From: Ligula intestinalis
Lineage: Eukaryota > Platyhelminthes > Cestoda > Diphyllobothriidea > Diphyllobothriidae
Length of the DNA: 64,000 nt
Assembly (NCBI GenBank): GCA_036362985.1
Contig: JAYGXS010000003.1
Span: 30,128,259 to 30,192,258, forward strand
Reading direction: 5' to 3'
Shown here: positions 63,608-64,000 of the stretch, piece by piece
How the letters are laid out: every line of letters starts with the position of its first letter
Position numbering within the stretch: position 1 is the stretch's first letter
Program-made: the position numbers and the translations under genes
The notes under the pieces: model-generated
Seen by the model: the letters and a program-made list of their open reading frames with translations, nothing else
Database searches by the model: none
What the model was told of the DNA's origin: nothing

Positions 63608-64000
63608 AGGTACAAAGTAGTCTATCCTGGAATCTAAGATAGGAGTATCCCAATAGTTCAAGTTTAACAAATAAGAACGAAGTTCAGCTTTTTAATCTCC
63701 TGGGAAAATAATTTCTGATCGCGGTATATATCAGTACATTTAAGGTCTATAGGTGTAGACCGAAATTGTAAGTGTATATTTGCGTTAAAAACATTCAACC
63801 CCTGTGAAATATACACATGCTGCCATCAGACAGTCTTTAGTAGCATAAATTGACGTTGTAAATTACCATACTAACACCCTAGGTGCTTGCTAAAAGGCCC
63901 AGACACGTGTTTCACTGCTATTCTGCCGCTGCTTGACACAGCTGCGAGGGGTCCGTCTCATCAGTGGAATGAAGTTGTTTGCAGGCAAAGCCACGTGCTT
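63608..64000 (+). repeat. upstream sequence of a further gene unit, cut by the window edge
   Basis: 63608-63730 matches 42.24-42.36 kb. At 63925-63985 GCTGCTTGACACAGCTGCGAGGGG followed by TCTCATCAGTGG resembles the promoter-side sequence of copy 2 at 16.94-16.98 kb (CTGCATGACACAGCTGCAAGAGG..CATCAGT). Another member of the Cys-rich family may therefore lie just beyond the right end. Confidence 0.45.

Noticed and set aside
1..64000. CRISPR array, operons, rRNA genes
   Set aside because: No regularly spaced short direct repeats with unique spacers, no dense same-strand coding and no rRNA-like sequence; the window has the character of a eukaryotic repeat-rich genome.

Overview
This looks like a piece of a repeat-rich nuclear genome from a parasitic flatworm. 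A cestode, possibly of the diphyllobothriid kind, is my best guess. The evidence is the retroelement mix (CR1-like, RTE-like, Penelope-like and Ty3/Gypsy-like relics with flatworm-type sequence), tRNA-derived SINEs carrying hammerhead ribozyme motifs, short GT-AG introns, and the absence of bacterial-style operons or dense coding. No conserved housekeeping gene, true tRNA, rRNA or CRISPR array was found.

The only host gene family I can support is a tandemly reiterated family of very small cysteine-rich, probably secreted proteins. Its coding exon has the pattern C-x14-C-x-C-x4-C-x3-C-x5-C-x(9-12)-C. Copies with an open main exon lie at about 4.0-4.4, 17.3-17.6, 37.5-38.1 and 60.3-60.6 kb. Decayed or partial copies lie at about 1.4-1.7, 21.4, 42.5-43.0, 51.95-52.3 and 57.6 kb, and a possible upstream fragment lies at the right edge. 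The 37.5-38.1 kb copy is the most gene-like: it has a signal-peptide-like first exon, a 56-nt phase-2 intron, and a second exon enlarged by a second cysteine module and a Glu/Lys-rich linker.

Each gene copy belongs to a larger duplicated unit: an upstream block, the gene, a conserved 3'UTR with AATAAA, and a 1.2-1.9 kb noncoding downstream block. Where two neighbouring units are least disturbed the period is about 2.6-3.0 kb. The downstream block recurs about a dozen times, sometimes without a gene and sometimes inverted. The locus therefore grew by segmental duplication and was then loaded with transposons.

Layout: 0-5 kb, two units (one dead, one open). 5-13 kb, RTE and CR1 relics plus a long purine tract. 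13-20 kb, downstream block, CR1 relic, second open gene unit. 20-30 kb, Penelope fragment, unit relic, an inverted SINE pair with hammerhead ribozymes, RTE relics. 30-37 kb, two gene-less downstream blocks and Gypsy fragments. 37-38.5 kb, the best gene. 38.5-42.3 kb, Penelope and Gypsy relics. 42.3-55.5 kb, two dead gene units interrupted by two long CR1-like elements (43.2-47.4 and 48.8-51.9 kb). 55.5-61.5 kb, RTE and Gypsy relics, a 3'UTR-only unit and the last open unit. 61.5-63.4 kb, a Penelope-like element preceded by an inverted pair of hammerhead-like motifs. All transposon open frames seen are interrupted, so none looks autonomous.
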